Shown here piece after piece: positions 51,240 to 57,832 of a DNA stretch of 64,000 nt; position 1 is the first letter of the stretch; the number at the start of each line of letters is the position of its first letter. The translations under genes and the position numbers were made by a program. The DNA is from Phascolarctobacterium succinatutens CAG:287 (GTDB lineage Bacteria; Bacillota; Negativicutes; Acidaminococcales; Acidaminococcaceae), in NCBI RefSeq assembly GCF_000434895.1, contig NZ_FR892771.1:13341-77340 (forward strand), read 5' to 3'. The notes below the pieces were generated by a model, which did no database searches, had not been told where the DNA came from, and saw only the letters and a program-made list of their open reading frames with translations.

Positions 51240-51499
51240 CTGCGCACCTCAATGGGAATCAGCACGATGTCCCCCGGCTGAAGGTCACCCTTCAAGTTGC
51301 TGATTTTCTTTGTATAAAAGATGACCTCGCGAATATCTCTGCTGTCGCCCTCGTGCTGCATGGTGTCACCCACCAGGTGCCAAAGGGTATCCCCTTCGCA
51401 GGCCGTAGCCTTGACAACATATTTTTCCGTCGGACGTGTTGCATCCCATGCAGCCCAAACGCAGCAGGCTACCAGCAGAATGAACAATACTTTTTTCAT
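51236..51499 (-). CDS. Membrane-anchored or secreted LysM-like protein
   Basis: 87 residues. A signal or membrane segment (about 4-18) precedes a LysM-like domain (ATACEGDTLWHLVGDTMQ, LKGDLQPGDIVLIPIE) that would bind peptidoglycan. Unusual inside an early operon. Possibly superinfection exclusion or envelope modification. Confidence 0.65.
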   Translation of the reverse strand: MKKVLFILLVACCVWAAWDATRPTEKYVVKATACEGDTLWHLVGDTMQHEGDSRDIREVIFYTKKISNLKGDLQPGDIVLIPIEVRR

Positions 51500-51501
51500 A
51501 T

Positions 51502-51708
51502 CTACAACTCCTTCACGTTAAACGGATCAGTCACATCCTTGCCGTCATATGTGCTGAGGAACTCTTCCAAAGATTCCCGGCGGCATTTAAGGTTGCCAAG
51601 CTTCATGAATCTCAGCAAACCGGATTTTTTGAGCTTGTAAACATAGTCAACATTACATTTCAGAAGTTTGCTTACTTCAGCAACAGTCAAAAGCTCAATA
51701 CTTGCCAT
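51502..51708 (-). CDS. Excisionase-like DNA-binding protein (HTH_17)
   Basis: The ATG at 51708 (MASIELLTVAEVSKLLKCNVDYV) is chosen after GGGAGG. 68 residues. A MerR-like winged helix (VYKLKKSGLLRFMKLGNLKCRRESLEEFL) marks the excisionase/helix-turn-helix 17 family. It may control excision with the integrase, though it lies far from it, or regulate early genes. Confidence 0.75.
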   Translation of the reverse strand: MASIELLTVAEVSKLLKCNVDYVYKLKKSGLLRFMKLGNLKCRRESLEEFLSTYDGKDVTDPFNVKEL

Positions 51709-51750
51709 AATCTCACCCTCCCTTCTTCCCTCACTTCTCCGCATCAGTGC

Positions 51751-51776
51751 TATAATTAAGCTACAGACAGGAGGTG
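51751..51776 (+). promoter_or_regulatory. Promoter and ribosome site of the plus-strand gene
   Basis: TATAAT at 51751-51756, with no strong -35, followed by AGGAGGTG at 51769-51776. This gives the gene its own expression signals against the early operon direction. Confidence 0.55.
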
Positions 51777-51783
51777 AAATAAT

Positions 51784-52344
51784 ATGAATATACATAACGA
51801 CGCAATGGATTTATTAAGGTACATTTATGATGGCCTTTCAGAAGGATATGATTCCTACAATGTCAGCGAAGATAAGCTGGAAGCTATGAGCCCTAATGAC
51901 AGAACATCATTTCTTGCTTCTGTAAACTATTTGAAACAAGAAAATTTTGTTAAGCCATACGCCGAATATAAAGGCGTTCCTGTTAGTGTTAAAATCACCT
52001 CTAAAGGTACAAAGGCTATTGAGAAAATTTCCACTGTGCAGCCGGCCGCAAACATCATTGTCAATAGCAACGTTTCCGGTATCGTTGGTCAGAACATTAC
52101 AGGAAACACTATCAATCAAGGTTTGTCTATCGCTGATTTTCAAGCTATACTACAAGCCACCATTAGCGACAAGCAAGACCTGCAAAAAATTCAAGAAGAG
52201 CTTTCACCTCTTTTTAAACGGATGGAAATCGGTTCTCCGTTAGAAAAAGGTCTGCTTTCGTCCGCTAAAGAACATCTGGAAAACTATCAAACTATGTACG
52301 GTTCACTTTTACAGGTCATCGGTACCTATCTGCTCGCAAAGTAG
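51784..52344 (+). CDS. Plus-strand cargo gene, winged-helix-like protein of unknown function
   Basis: 186 residues. The N-terminus (about 1-85: DLLRYIYDGLSEGYDSYNVSEDKLEAM, LKQENFVKPYAEYKG, KITSKGTKAIEKI) looks like a winged helix. A central strand region (NIIVNSNVSGIVGQNITGNTINQG) and a helical C-terminus follow. It is in opposite orientation to the early genes, with its own promoter and terminator, so it is likely expressed in the lysogen (a moron). Function unknown. Confidence 0.6.
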   Translation: MNIHNDAMDLLRYIYDGLSEGYDSYNVSEDKLEAMSPNDRTSFLASVNYLKQENFVKPYAEYKGVPVSVKITSKGTKAIEKISTVQPAANIIVNSNVSGIVGQNITGNTINQGLSIADFQAILQATISDKQDLQKIQEELSPLFKRMEIGSPLEKGLLSSAKEHLENYQTMYGSLLQVIGTYLLAK

Positions 52345-52572
52345 CGGTAAAATATTTTCATTTAAAAATTTAAATTCTTCGGCCTTGATTGCATCAACAG
52401 CAGCCAAGGCTTTTTTTATTTCTTCCCGGATTTTCGAACTTTCAATTATGTATAGCGAGTTATCAAGTTTACCTGAAGATGTTTTTCCCCAAAGTTTGTT
52501 GATTCTAAATTCGGCTTCTTTAATTGCCTTTAAGCTTCTTTCAATGGTTTGCAAATTTTTCGTAATCTCCAT
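52309..52572 (-). CDS. Hypothetical helical early protein
   Basis: 87 residues from the ATG at 52572 (MEITKNLQTIERSLKAIKEAE), 8 bases after GGGAGG. All-helical, charged. Tail to tail with the plus-strand cargo gene and overlapping it by 36 bp. Family not recognised. Confidence 0.5.
   Translation of the reverse strand: MEITKNLQTIERSLKAIKEAEFRINKLWGKTSSGKLDNSLYIIESSKIREEIKKALAAVDAIKAEEFKFLNENILPLLCEQIGTDDL
52382..52417 (+). terminator. Terminator of the cargo gene, inside an antisense gene
   Basis: GCCTTG (52382-52387) pairs with CAAGGC (52405-52410), followed by seven T. It is placed within the coding region of the convergent early gene. Confidence 0.75.
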
Positions 52573-52593
52573 CGCCATTGCCTCCCATCACCA

Positions 52594-53361
52594 TCACGCC
52601 CCGCAAAACTTGTTGATAAAGTACTGCTGGCCTTTGCCGGTAACCTTAGTGGTTTTGCTGACGCTGACGTGGCCGTCACTGTGGGAAATAGCCGTTTCCT
52701 TAATTTTGAACAATCCCATTTCCATAGCGCGCTGCGTCGGGCTGTTATAATCCGCTCCGGCACGCTTAATCAGGTATCCTTGCTCACGCATCCAGTTGAA
52801 CAAGCGCTTCTGACCAATCGGATGGCCGTTCTGCTTCAGAATCTTCGCAAGGTCACCAATCAGAATCGTGCTGTCCGACGCGCTCACCGCATCCGCAAAC
52901 AGCACCTTCGGTTTCGCCGCTGCCACATCGCTTTCCAGCTCCTTAATGCGCTGGTCACGCTGCCGGATAGTGCTTTGAGCTACCAGCACAGCCTTCGCCA
53001 TAATCTCTGCGTCCGTCATGTTCTCACTGCCTGCGATGTACCCGCCGGTCTTTCTGATTGCCGGAATGACTTCACTTGTCACCCAGCGCTTGAATTCCTT
53101 TGCTTTGGGCATCTTGCTGGAGAGGATGAGAGAGTAAAGACCGCTTTCGTTGATAATGGTCAAACCACGATTACTTTCAAAAGTACCGTTTTGGTAGTTT
53201 TGCCTGTCATCTTCATCTACATGGCGGTTGACATCTCGACTACCGTTTTGATAACCGAGAATGTCAGCCACGTCCTTGCCAACGAACCACGGTTCTCCAT
53301 TCTGTTGAATGGTGCGAATCTGTCCGAAGTCGGGACTGTCGAAAATCTGTAAGTTGTTCAT
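52594..53361 (-). CDS. Phage antirepressor (BRO-N plus ANT/KilAC domains)
   Basis: 255 residues. The BRO-N domain (about 1-105) has PWFVGKDVADILGYQNGSRDVNRHVDEDD, SGLYSLILSSKMPKAKEFKRWVTSEVIPAIRKTGGY. A helical linker and a C-terminal ANT domain (SDSTILIGDLAKILKQNGHPIGQKRLFNWMREQGYL) follow. Such proteins counter the repressor during induction. It is downstream of the Cro-like gene, behind an operator copy. Confidence 0.92.
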   Translation of the reverse strand: MNNLQIFDSPDFGQIRTIQQNGEPWFVGKDVADILGYQNGSRDVNRHVDEDDRQNYQNGTFESNRGLTIINESGLYSLILSSKMPKAKEFKRWVTSEVIPAIRKTGGYIAGSENMTDAEIMAKAVLVAQSTIRQRDQRIKELESDVAAAKPKVLFADAVSASDSTILIGDLAKILKQNGHPIGQKRLFNWMREQGYLIKRAGADYNSPTQRAMEMGLFKIKETAISHSDGHVSVSKTTKVTGKGQQYFINKFCGA

Positions 53362-53380
53362 GTTGCACCTCTTTTTCTAA

Positions 53381-53395
53381 TCTACTTTTAGTAGA
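53381..53395. promoter_or_regulatory. Operator between Cro-like gene and antirepressor
   Basis: TCTACT-TTT-AGTAGA, a perfect 15-bp palindrome-type site identical in arms to the immunity operators. Confidence 0.7.
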
Positions 53396-53396
53396 G

Positions 53397-53588
53397 TTAT
53401 TGAGCAAAAAAAATATCATCATAAGATACGCCAAGAAATTCCGAGATAATTTTAGCTTGCTTAATAGTTACCTCATCAGGATTTTCCTCTAATTTGCGAT
53501 AAGTTTGGACATGAACGCCCAGCTTTTCAGCCATTTCGTCCTGTGTTTTTTCTCTCACAAGGCGTATCTGCTTCAAAGATAAGCCCAT
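53397..53588 (-). CDS. Cro-like XRE-family regulator
   Basis: The ATG at 53588 (MGLSLKQIRLVREKTQDEMAEKLGVHVQTY) follows AAAGGAGG. 63 residues consisting of one helix-turn-helix domain. First gene of the leftward early operon, opposite the repressor. It likely shuts off the repressor promoter. The longer open frame upstream covers the operators and is not coding. Confidence 0.85.
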   Translation of the reverse strand: MGLSLKQIRLVREKTQDEMAEKLGVHVQTYRKLEENPDEVTIKQAKIISEFLGVSYDDIFFAQ

Positions 53589-53621
53589 TTGGAACACCTC
53601 CTTTGTTTGATTTACAAGTCT

Positions 53622-53710
53622 ATTATAATCTACTTTTGGTAGAGTGTCAACTACTAAAAGTAGATTATTTTCGTTTTCATGTTGATTTTTTTCTACTTTT
53701 AGTATATGAT
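53622..53710. promoter_or_regulatory. Divergent immunity promoters with three operators
   Basis: Leftward promoter: TTGACA (complement of 53645-53650), 17-bp spacer, TATAAT (complement of 53622-53627). Rightward promoter: TTGATT 53682-53687, 17-bp spacer, TATGAT 53705-53710. Operators with a TCTACTTTTRGTAGA consensus are at 53629-53643 (in the left spacer), 53650-53664 (overlapping the left -35) and 53692-53706 (in the right spacer). Centres lie at 21 and 42 bp. Confidence 0.85.
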
Positions 53711-53741
53711 AGTGATATAAAAATAAGAAGGGAGCAACATC

Positions 53742-54176
53742 ATGGGAATCAGTGAAAATATTAAGTTGTTGCGCGAACAATATGGATTATCGCAAAAAGA
53801 GTTAGGTCAAATTGCAGGTGTTAGTGATAAAGCTGTATCAACATGGGAACAAGGCATAAAAGAGCCACGCATGGGAGCTATTCAAAAAATAGCTGACCAT
53901 TTTGGCATACAAAAAAGTAATATTATTGAAGATAATGGTTTGCAGAGCCAATCCGTCCCCCTCACCCCCCGCGATGAACGCCAAATCGCCGCCGACCTCG
54001 AAAAAATGCTTGCCGACCTCGACAGCAAAAACGCAATGGCTGCCATGGGCGGTACCGTTGAAGATGATGAAGACAGAGAACTCCTGAAAGCAAGCCTGCA
54101 GGCTACCATGCGACTGGCAAAGAAAATCGCCAAAGAAAAATACACTCCTAAAAAATATCGCCACGAAGAGGAATAA
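53742..54176 (+). CDS. Phage repressor, XRE family (CI-like, no peptidase)
   Basis: 144 residues. N-terminal helix-turn-helix (ISENIKLLREQYGLSQKELGQIAGVSDKAVSTWEQG, about 3-40), then an acidic linker and a basic tail (LAKKIAKEKYTPKKYRHEEE). It lacks the LexA-type self-cleavage domain. With the ImmA-like peptidase 4 bp downstream, induction probably works by proteolysis, as in ICEBs1 ImmR/ImmA. Confidence 0.85.
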   Translation: MGISENIKLLREQYGLSQKELGQIAGVSDKAVSTWEQGIKEPRMGAIQKIADHFGIQKSNIIEDNGLQSQSVPLTPRDERQIAADLEKMLADLDSKNAMAAMGGTVEDDEDRELLKASLQATMRLAKKIAKEKYTPKKYRHEEE

Positions 54177-54180
54177 TATC

Positions 54181-54600
54181 ATGGATATCAAGGCTGCTGT
54201 GAAGCAGCTTACACATAAGCACAAAACAAATAACCCCTATGAGCTGGCGCAGCTGCTGAACATCATCGTCATGTACGCAGAGCTTGGCAGCACATGGGGC
54301 TACTTCACTACATATAAGCGTTCCAAATTTATCATCATTAACCAGAACATATCCGAAGAATTGCAAGCATACACCTGCGCCCATGAGCTTGGCCACAGTG
54401 TTTTACATAAAGGCGTGTCGACGCCATTCCTCAAAGCCCATACCCTTTTCAGCATTGATAAAATAGAACGGCAGGCCAACACCTTCGCCGTGGAACTGCT
54501 CCTGCCGGATGAGCTGCTGCAGCAGTACCCGGAAACTTCCATTCACCGCTTTGCTGACATGGTAGGCGTGCCGATGGGGCTGGAAGTACTGAAGAAATAA
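54181..54600 (+). CDS. ImmA/IrrE-family metallopeptidase
   Basis: 139 residues with the zinc motif HELGHSVLH (His68-Glu69-Leu-Gly-His72) and a downstream ERQANTFAVELLLP acidic-His-type region. Such enzymes cleave the linked repressor after DNA damage. It is translated from the same transcript as the repressor gene. Confidence 0.9.
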   Translation: MDIKAAVKQLTHKHKTNNPYELAQLLNIIVMYAELGSTWGYFTTYKRSKFIIINQNISEELQAYTCAHELGHSVLHKGVSTPFLKAHTLFSIDKIERQANTFAVELLLPDELLQQYPETSIHRFADMVGVPMGLEVLKK

Positions 54601-54640
54601 AATAGAACTTGGTAAAAACAGCCTTTTTTACCAAAGATAA

Positions 54641-54670
54641 AAAAATACCGCCAGCGGAAGGCTGACGGTT
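54641..54670. terminator. Hairpin copy 1 (CCGCCAGC family), after the peptidase gene
   Basis: CCGCCAGC and GCTGACGG arms with a 5-nt loop. On the minus strand it is followed by a run of T, on the plus strand only by GTTTGC. The same hairpin recurs at 55862 and 57741. A separate TTGGTAAAAA/TTTTTTACCAA palindrome precedes it at 54608-54634. Confidence 0.6.
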
Positions 54671-54768
54671 TGCTTGATGCAAACACTATATATTGTGGTT
54701 TTAGATACTTAAGCCATATATAGTACCACAATGCTGACAAAAAAGCAAGTTTTTTTCCATACCTGTCA

Positions 54769-54797
54769 TTGACATACATACTTTAAATGCGTATAAT
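54769..54797 (+). promoter_or_regulatory. Consensus promoter of the AbiF leader RNA
   Basis: TTGACA 54769-54774, 17-bp spacer, TATAAT 54792-54797, a perfect sigma-A type site. Confidence 0.85.
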
Positions 54798-54802
54798 AGA
54801 GA

Positions 54803-54879
54803 TAGGAAAAGCGCCGGTATCCCTACGGGGACCGGTACGGAAGAAGGCCTTCTCTGTTATCCAGAGGAGGTCTTTTTTT
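54803..54879 (+). ncRNA. Structured leader RNA of the abi gene (abiF-RNA-like)
   Basis: About 75 nt between the promoter and the abi start. Hairpin one pairs CCGGTATCCC (54814-54823) with GGGGACCGG (54827-54835). Hairpin two pairs GGCCTTCTCTG (54846-54856) with CAGAGGAGGTC (54862-54872) and is followed by seven T (54873-54879). It is a terminator that hides the ribosome site of the next gene. Rfam describes abiF RNAs upstream of AbiF-type genes. Whether this RNA belongs to that family needs a covariance search. Confidence 0.7.
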
Positions 54880-55845
54880 GTGAAAGAATTTAAGTCCCTT
54901 GAAGAACAAATAGAACTTTTAAAGCAGCGCGGGCTAATTATACCCGATGAAGAACGTGCAAAAAAATATCTTTTAAGCCAAAACTACTATAACCTTATCA
55001 ATGGATACGCCAGATTTTTTCCTAGAGAAGGAGATAATTACACTGCTCAAACAAGTTTTGACGAAATTACGAGCTTATATGTCTTTGAACGTGAATTCAA
55101 GCAGGTATTGCTTTTAGGTATTTTAGAAGCTGAAACGCATTTAAGAGCAATATTTGCACATCGTTTTGCTGAAATGTTTAAGGATGAACCTTATGCGTAC
55201 TTAAACATAAACTGCTATGAGCAAGACAAGACGTTGTTAGTCGCAAAAACAATATCAAACCTTTCAAGAAAAATTTTATCCCATAATAAGGACAAATCTA
55301 ACAAAAACAGCAGCATTGATCATTATCTTAGGAAATACAAACATGTTCCCATATGGGTATTGGTTAATCACATCGAGTTCGGAGAGCTGCGTTATTTATT
55401 AAAACACTCTAAAAAATCCTTGCAAAACAAGATTTGTAAAGACTGTCTTGAATTTATCGGTCAAAACATTCCTGATAACCATAGCCCGTTTCCACCGGAA
55501 ATGCTGAATAGTTTTCTTGAAAATATCAATGATATAAGAAATATATGCGCGCATAATAATCGCTTACTAGGTTTCCGATGCCACCAGAACACTAAGTATT
55601 GGACACCACTTCATGAAAAATATAATATCCAGAAGGAGGACGAAAGGCGCAGCGCATACGAAGCCTTCATAACACTTCAATGCTTCATTAGCAGGAACGA
55701 ATACGCTATAATGCATAACACATTCAAAAAGCGTTTCAAGACTCTTAGCAATAAGCTAAAAACAATCCCTATTAATAATGTTTTAAAAGAACTTGGGTTT
55801 CCGGATAATTGGCATATTGATAACGATAAAATAGAACAACTTTAA
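54880..55845 (+). CDS. Abi_2/AbiF-like abortive infection protein with two HEPN motifs
   Basis: The GTG at 54880 after GAGGAGG gives 321 residues (MKEFKSLEEQ). The longer frame upstream covers the leader RNA. Two RX4H motifs, R89-AIFA-H94 and R220-NICA-H225, are HEPN ribonuclease signatures, and NYYNLINGYARFF and VFEREF match Abi_2 proteins. HEPN Abi proteins block phage growth by RNA cleavage. Located next to the immunity genes as lysogenic cargo, with a structured RNA immediately upstream. Confidence 0.85.
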   Translation: MKEFKSLEEQIELLKQRGLIIPDEERAKKYLLSQNYYNLINGYARFFPREGDNYTAQTSFDEITSLYVFEREFKQVLLLGILEAETHLRAIFAHRFAEMFKDEPYAYLNINCYEQDKTLLVAKTISNLSRKILSHNKDKSNKNSSIDHYLRKYKHVPIWVLVNHIEFGELRYLLKHSKKSLQNKICKDCLEFIGQNIPDNHSPFPPEMLNSFLENINDIRNICAHNNRLLGFRCHQNTKYWTPLHEKYNIQKEDERRSAYEAFITLQCFISRNEYAIMHNTFKKRFKTLSNKLKTIPINNVLKELGFPDNWHIDNDKIEQL

Positions 55846-55861
55846 CTGCTCAAAACAAATA

Positions 55862-55885
55862 CCGCCAGCCGGATGCTGACGGCGG
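55862..55885. terminator. Hairpin copy 2 (CCGCCAGC family), after abi
   Basis: CCGCCAGC and GCTGACGGCGG arms, the strongest of the three copies. Follows the abi stop by 17 bp, with no long U-tract on the plus strand. Confidence 0.6.
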
Positions 55886-55923
55886 AACCATTTTGCTATT
55901 ATTTGTTCATTATCCCGTTATAC

Positions 55924-55977
55924 TTGATTTTTTCCAATAAAAGTATATAATAATTGATATAGATACTTTCGTTATTG
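55924..55977 (+). promoter_or_regulatory. Promoter with inverted operator for the two-gene module
   Basis: TTGATT 55924-55929, 16-bp spacer, TATAAT 55946-55951. CCAATAA-AAGTAT (55934-55946) and its reverse ATACTTTcgTTATTGG (55962-55977) flank the -10, a likely site for the module's own XRE protein. Confidence 0.65.
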
Positions 55978-55989
55978 GAGGGATAAAAA

Positions 55990-56616
55990 TTGCAAACAAA
56001 CATTATTGAACAAAAATTACAAACAGCTTATCTTTCTGTATTTACATCTGATGTACAATCCGTTCTGCCCTCATTGATTTTTGAGGCTCAAGATTTATGC
56101 AATGAAGCATATGATACTGTCTATCTGCTTAAAGTAACAACGCTTGCCAAAGACCTTCGCGCCCATATTTTACGTATTGCAATAGGAATAGTAGCTAAGA
56201 AATACTGCGATAAAGGCTTATTGCCATGGTCCTACTCTATCGAATTGAACTCTGCCAAAAATTGTAGCCACATTGAAATGAAGTCTGGCACTGCTACGAT
56301 TTATTGCGCAAAGGCTAGATCACCATTAACCAAACCAAAATCAGTAAAATATAGACCAGATGTAGAAATCAATCTCTTTACTGAACAAATGCCGCCTATT
56401 GATACGTTTCTTATCGCTTATGGAGAAAACAAAAATGGTACAATGTTTTTAAGCATTGGTATTCCCGGTGAAGAATCCTGGCTTTATGTTAAACCATTGG
56501 ATATGAAACGTAATGCAACGGTTAATAATCAAGAGGAAAACAAAAAAGAACTTCTTGTTGAGCTTATTGACGAACTTGAAACAGGAGCTGATATTTATGG
56601 TACTCAACAAGCATAA
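55990..56616 (+). CDS. Putative toxin or partner protein of the XRE/ImmA-IrrE module
   Basis: Starts at TTG after GGAGGG, 208 residues. Helical N-terminal half (about 1-75: EAQDLCNEAYDTVYLLKVTTLAKDLRAHILRIAIGIVAKKYCDKG) and a beta-rich C-terminal half (DVEINLFTEQMPPIDTFLIAYGENKNGTMFLSIGIPGEESWLYVKPL). I do not recognise the family. The next gene overlaps its end by 20 bp. Its place before an XRE-peptidase protein fits a RosmerTA-like toxin-antitoxin pair. Confidence 0.6.
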   Translation: MQTNIIEQKLQTAYLSVFTSDVQSVLPSLIFEAQDLCNEAYDTVYLLKVTTLAKDLRAHILRIAIGIVAKKYCDKGLLPWSYSIELNSAKNCSHIEMKSGTATIYCAKARSPLTKPKSVKYRPDVEINLFTEQMPPIDTFLIAYGENKNGTMFLSIGIPGEESWLYVKPLDMKRNATVNNQEENKKELLVELIDELETGADIYGTQQA

Positions 56617-57718
56617 CCACATCACAGGTTCCAGACTTCGTGATGCCAGAATACTGGCCAATAAAACTGCTAAAGAAGTTGCAGCTCAAATAGGTGTTAG
56701 TGCTCAGGCACTTTCCTTATATGAACATGAAAAAGCTACACCTAATGCAGAAAACTTCAGGCAACTGTCAATAATATATGGATTGCCTATAAGTTTTTAT
56801 TATAAGCCAGAAATTACTTCAAAACCTGATGGAGACGTATATTTCAGAAGCTTCTCCTCTGCCACTAAATTAAAGCGTGACAAAGCATTCACGCAAGCGA
56901 AACTATTTGTTAATGATATCGTCGGACTTATAGGAAGTAAAATCAAATTCCCTCCAGTAGACCCTTTATTTAATAAAATAAAAACTTCTACAAACATCGA
57001 TGAAGATAATTTTGATTATGAAGTTATGGCGAAAGTTATTCGTAGATCTTGGAATTTGGGATATGAACCAATACAAGACCTTATGTATGAACTTGAAAAA
57101 CGTGGAATCATAATTATGGTTATCGATCTTCCTGAGCAGATTGATGGTTTTTCTTTCTGGTTTGGAGGCAGACCATATATGGTCCTTAATAGTGAAAATA
57201 ATTTTTTCCGTCTGCGTATGAGTATGGCTCATGAGCTGTGTCACTTATTTTTTCATGGTGCATTAGACGATATATCCAAGGATTTAAAGCGTATAGAGCA
57301 AGATGCTAAAAACTTCGCTGGTGCCTTTTTACTTCCTGACGTAACTGTAAAAAAATACATTAACTCTGCTACTCTGCAGGAATTAGCTCGCTTAAAACCT
57401 CAAACCAAACTATCTATTACAGGTATGATAAAAAGATGTTCCCAACTTACACTAATCTCACCAGAAAGAGAAGTGTCATTGCAAAAACAAATTAGTTCTA
57501 AAAGATGGCGTAAAGTAGAACCATTTGATGATTACTATAGTCCAGAACGCCCTGTCCTAATAAAGCAAGCAATAGAACTTCTGGTAGATAAAAAAATATA
57601 CACCAAGCAATTACTTTTAGATACATTTGGTTTAGATACTCATTTTATTGAACAGGCTTGTTCTGTTGATCCTGATTATTTTACACAAAGTAAAATTCTA
57701 TATATGAAAATATTATAA
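56597..57718 (+). CDS. XRE regulator fused to ImmA/IrrE-type peptidase
   Basis: The start at 56597 (MVLNKHNHITGSRLRDARILANKTAKEVA) gives 373 residues. Helix-turn-helix at about 13-65, a linker with VYFRSFSSATKLKRDKA, and a zinc peptidase domain with AHELCHLFFH at 211-220. DAKNFAGAFLLP and a C-terminal helical region follow. Such fusions act as antitoxins or regulators, for example in RosmerTA-type defence pairs. Probably represses the promoter at 55924. Confidence 0.82.
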   Translation: MVLNKHNHITGSRLRDARILANKTAKEVAAQIGVSAQALSLYEHEKATPNAENFRQLSIIYGLPISFYYKPEITSKPDGDVYFRSFSSATKLKRDKAFTQAKLFVNDIVGLIGSKIKFPPVDPLFNKIKTSTNIDEDNFDYEVMAKVIRRSWNLGYEPIQDLMYELEKRGIIIMVIDLPEQIDGFSFWFGGRPYMVLNSENNFFRLRMSMAHELCHLFFHGALDDISKDLKRIEQDAKNFAGAFLLPDVTVKKYINSATLQELARLKPQTKLSITGMIKRCSQLTLISPEREVSLQKQISSKRWRKVEPFDDYYSPERPVLIKQAIELLVDKKIYTKQLLLDTFGLDTHFIEQACSVDPDYFTQSKILYMKIL

Positions 57719-57740
57719 TGAGTATTAAGAATAATATAGA

Positions 57741-57760
57741 CCGCCAGCAGAAGACTGACA
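57741..57760. terminator. Hairpin copy 3 (CCGCCAGC family), degenerate
   Basis: CCGCCAGC then GACTGACA, a weakened version of copies 1 and 2, placed 22 bp after the XRE-peptidase gene. Confidence 0.5.
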
Positions 57761-57832
57761 ATAAATAAGTTATATATTTTTTTGTTGTCATCTGGATTAT
57801 TCCAGACAAATAAAATTTTTCAAGGAGTGTTT

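Noticed and set aside
53589..53780. Upstream extension of the Cro-like gene
   Set aside because: Would run through operators and the promoter. A good ribosome site marks the ATG at 53588.
54787..54879. N-terminal extension of the Abi protein
   Set aside because: It lies in the leader RNA with its terminator hairpin, and part of it precedes the predicted transcription start. GTG at 54880 has the proper ribosome site.
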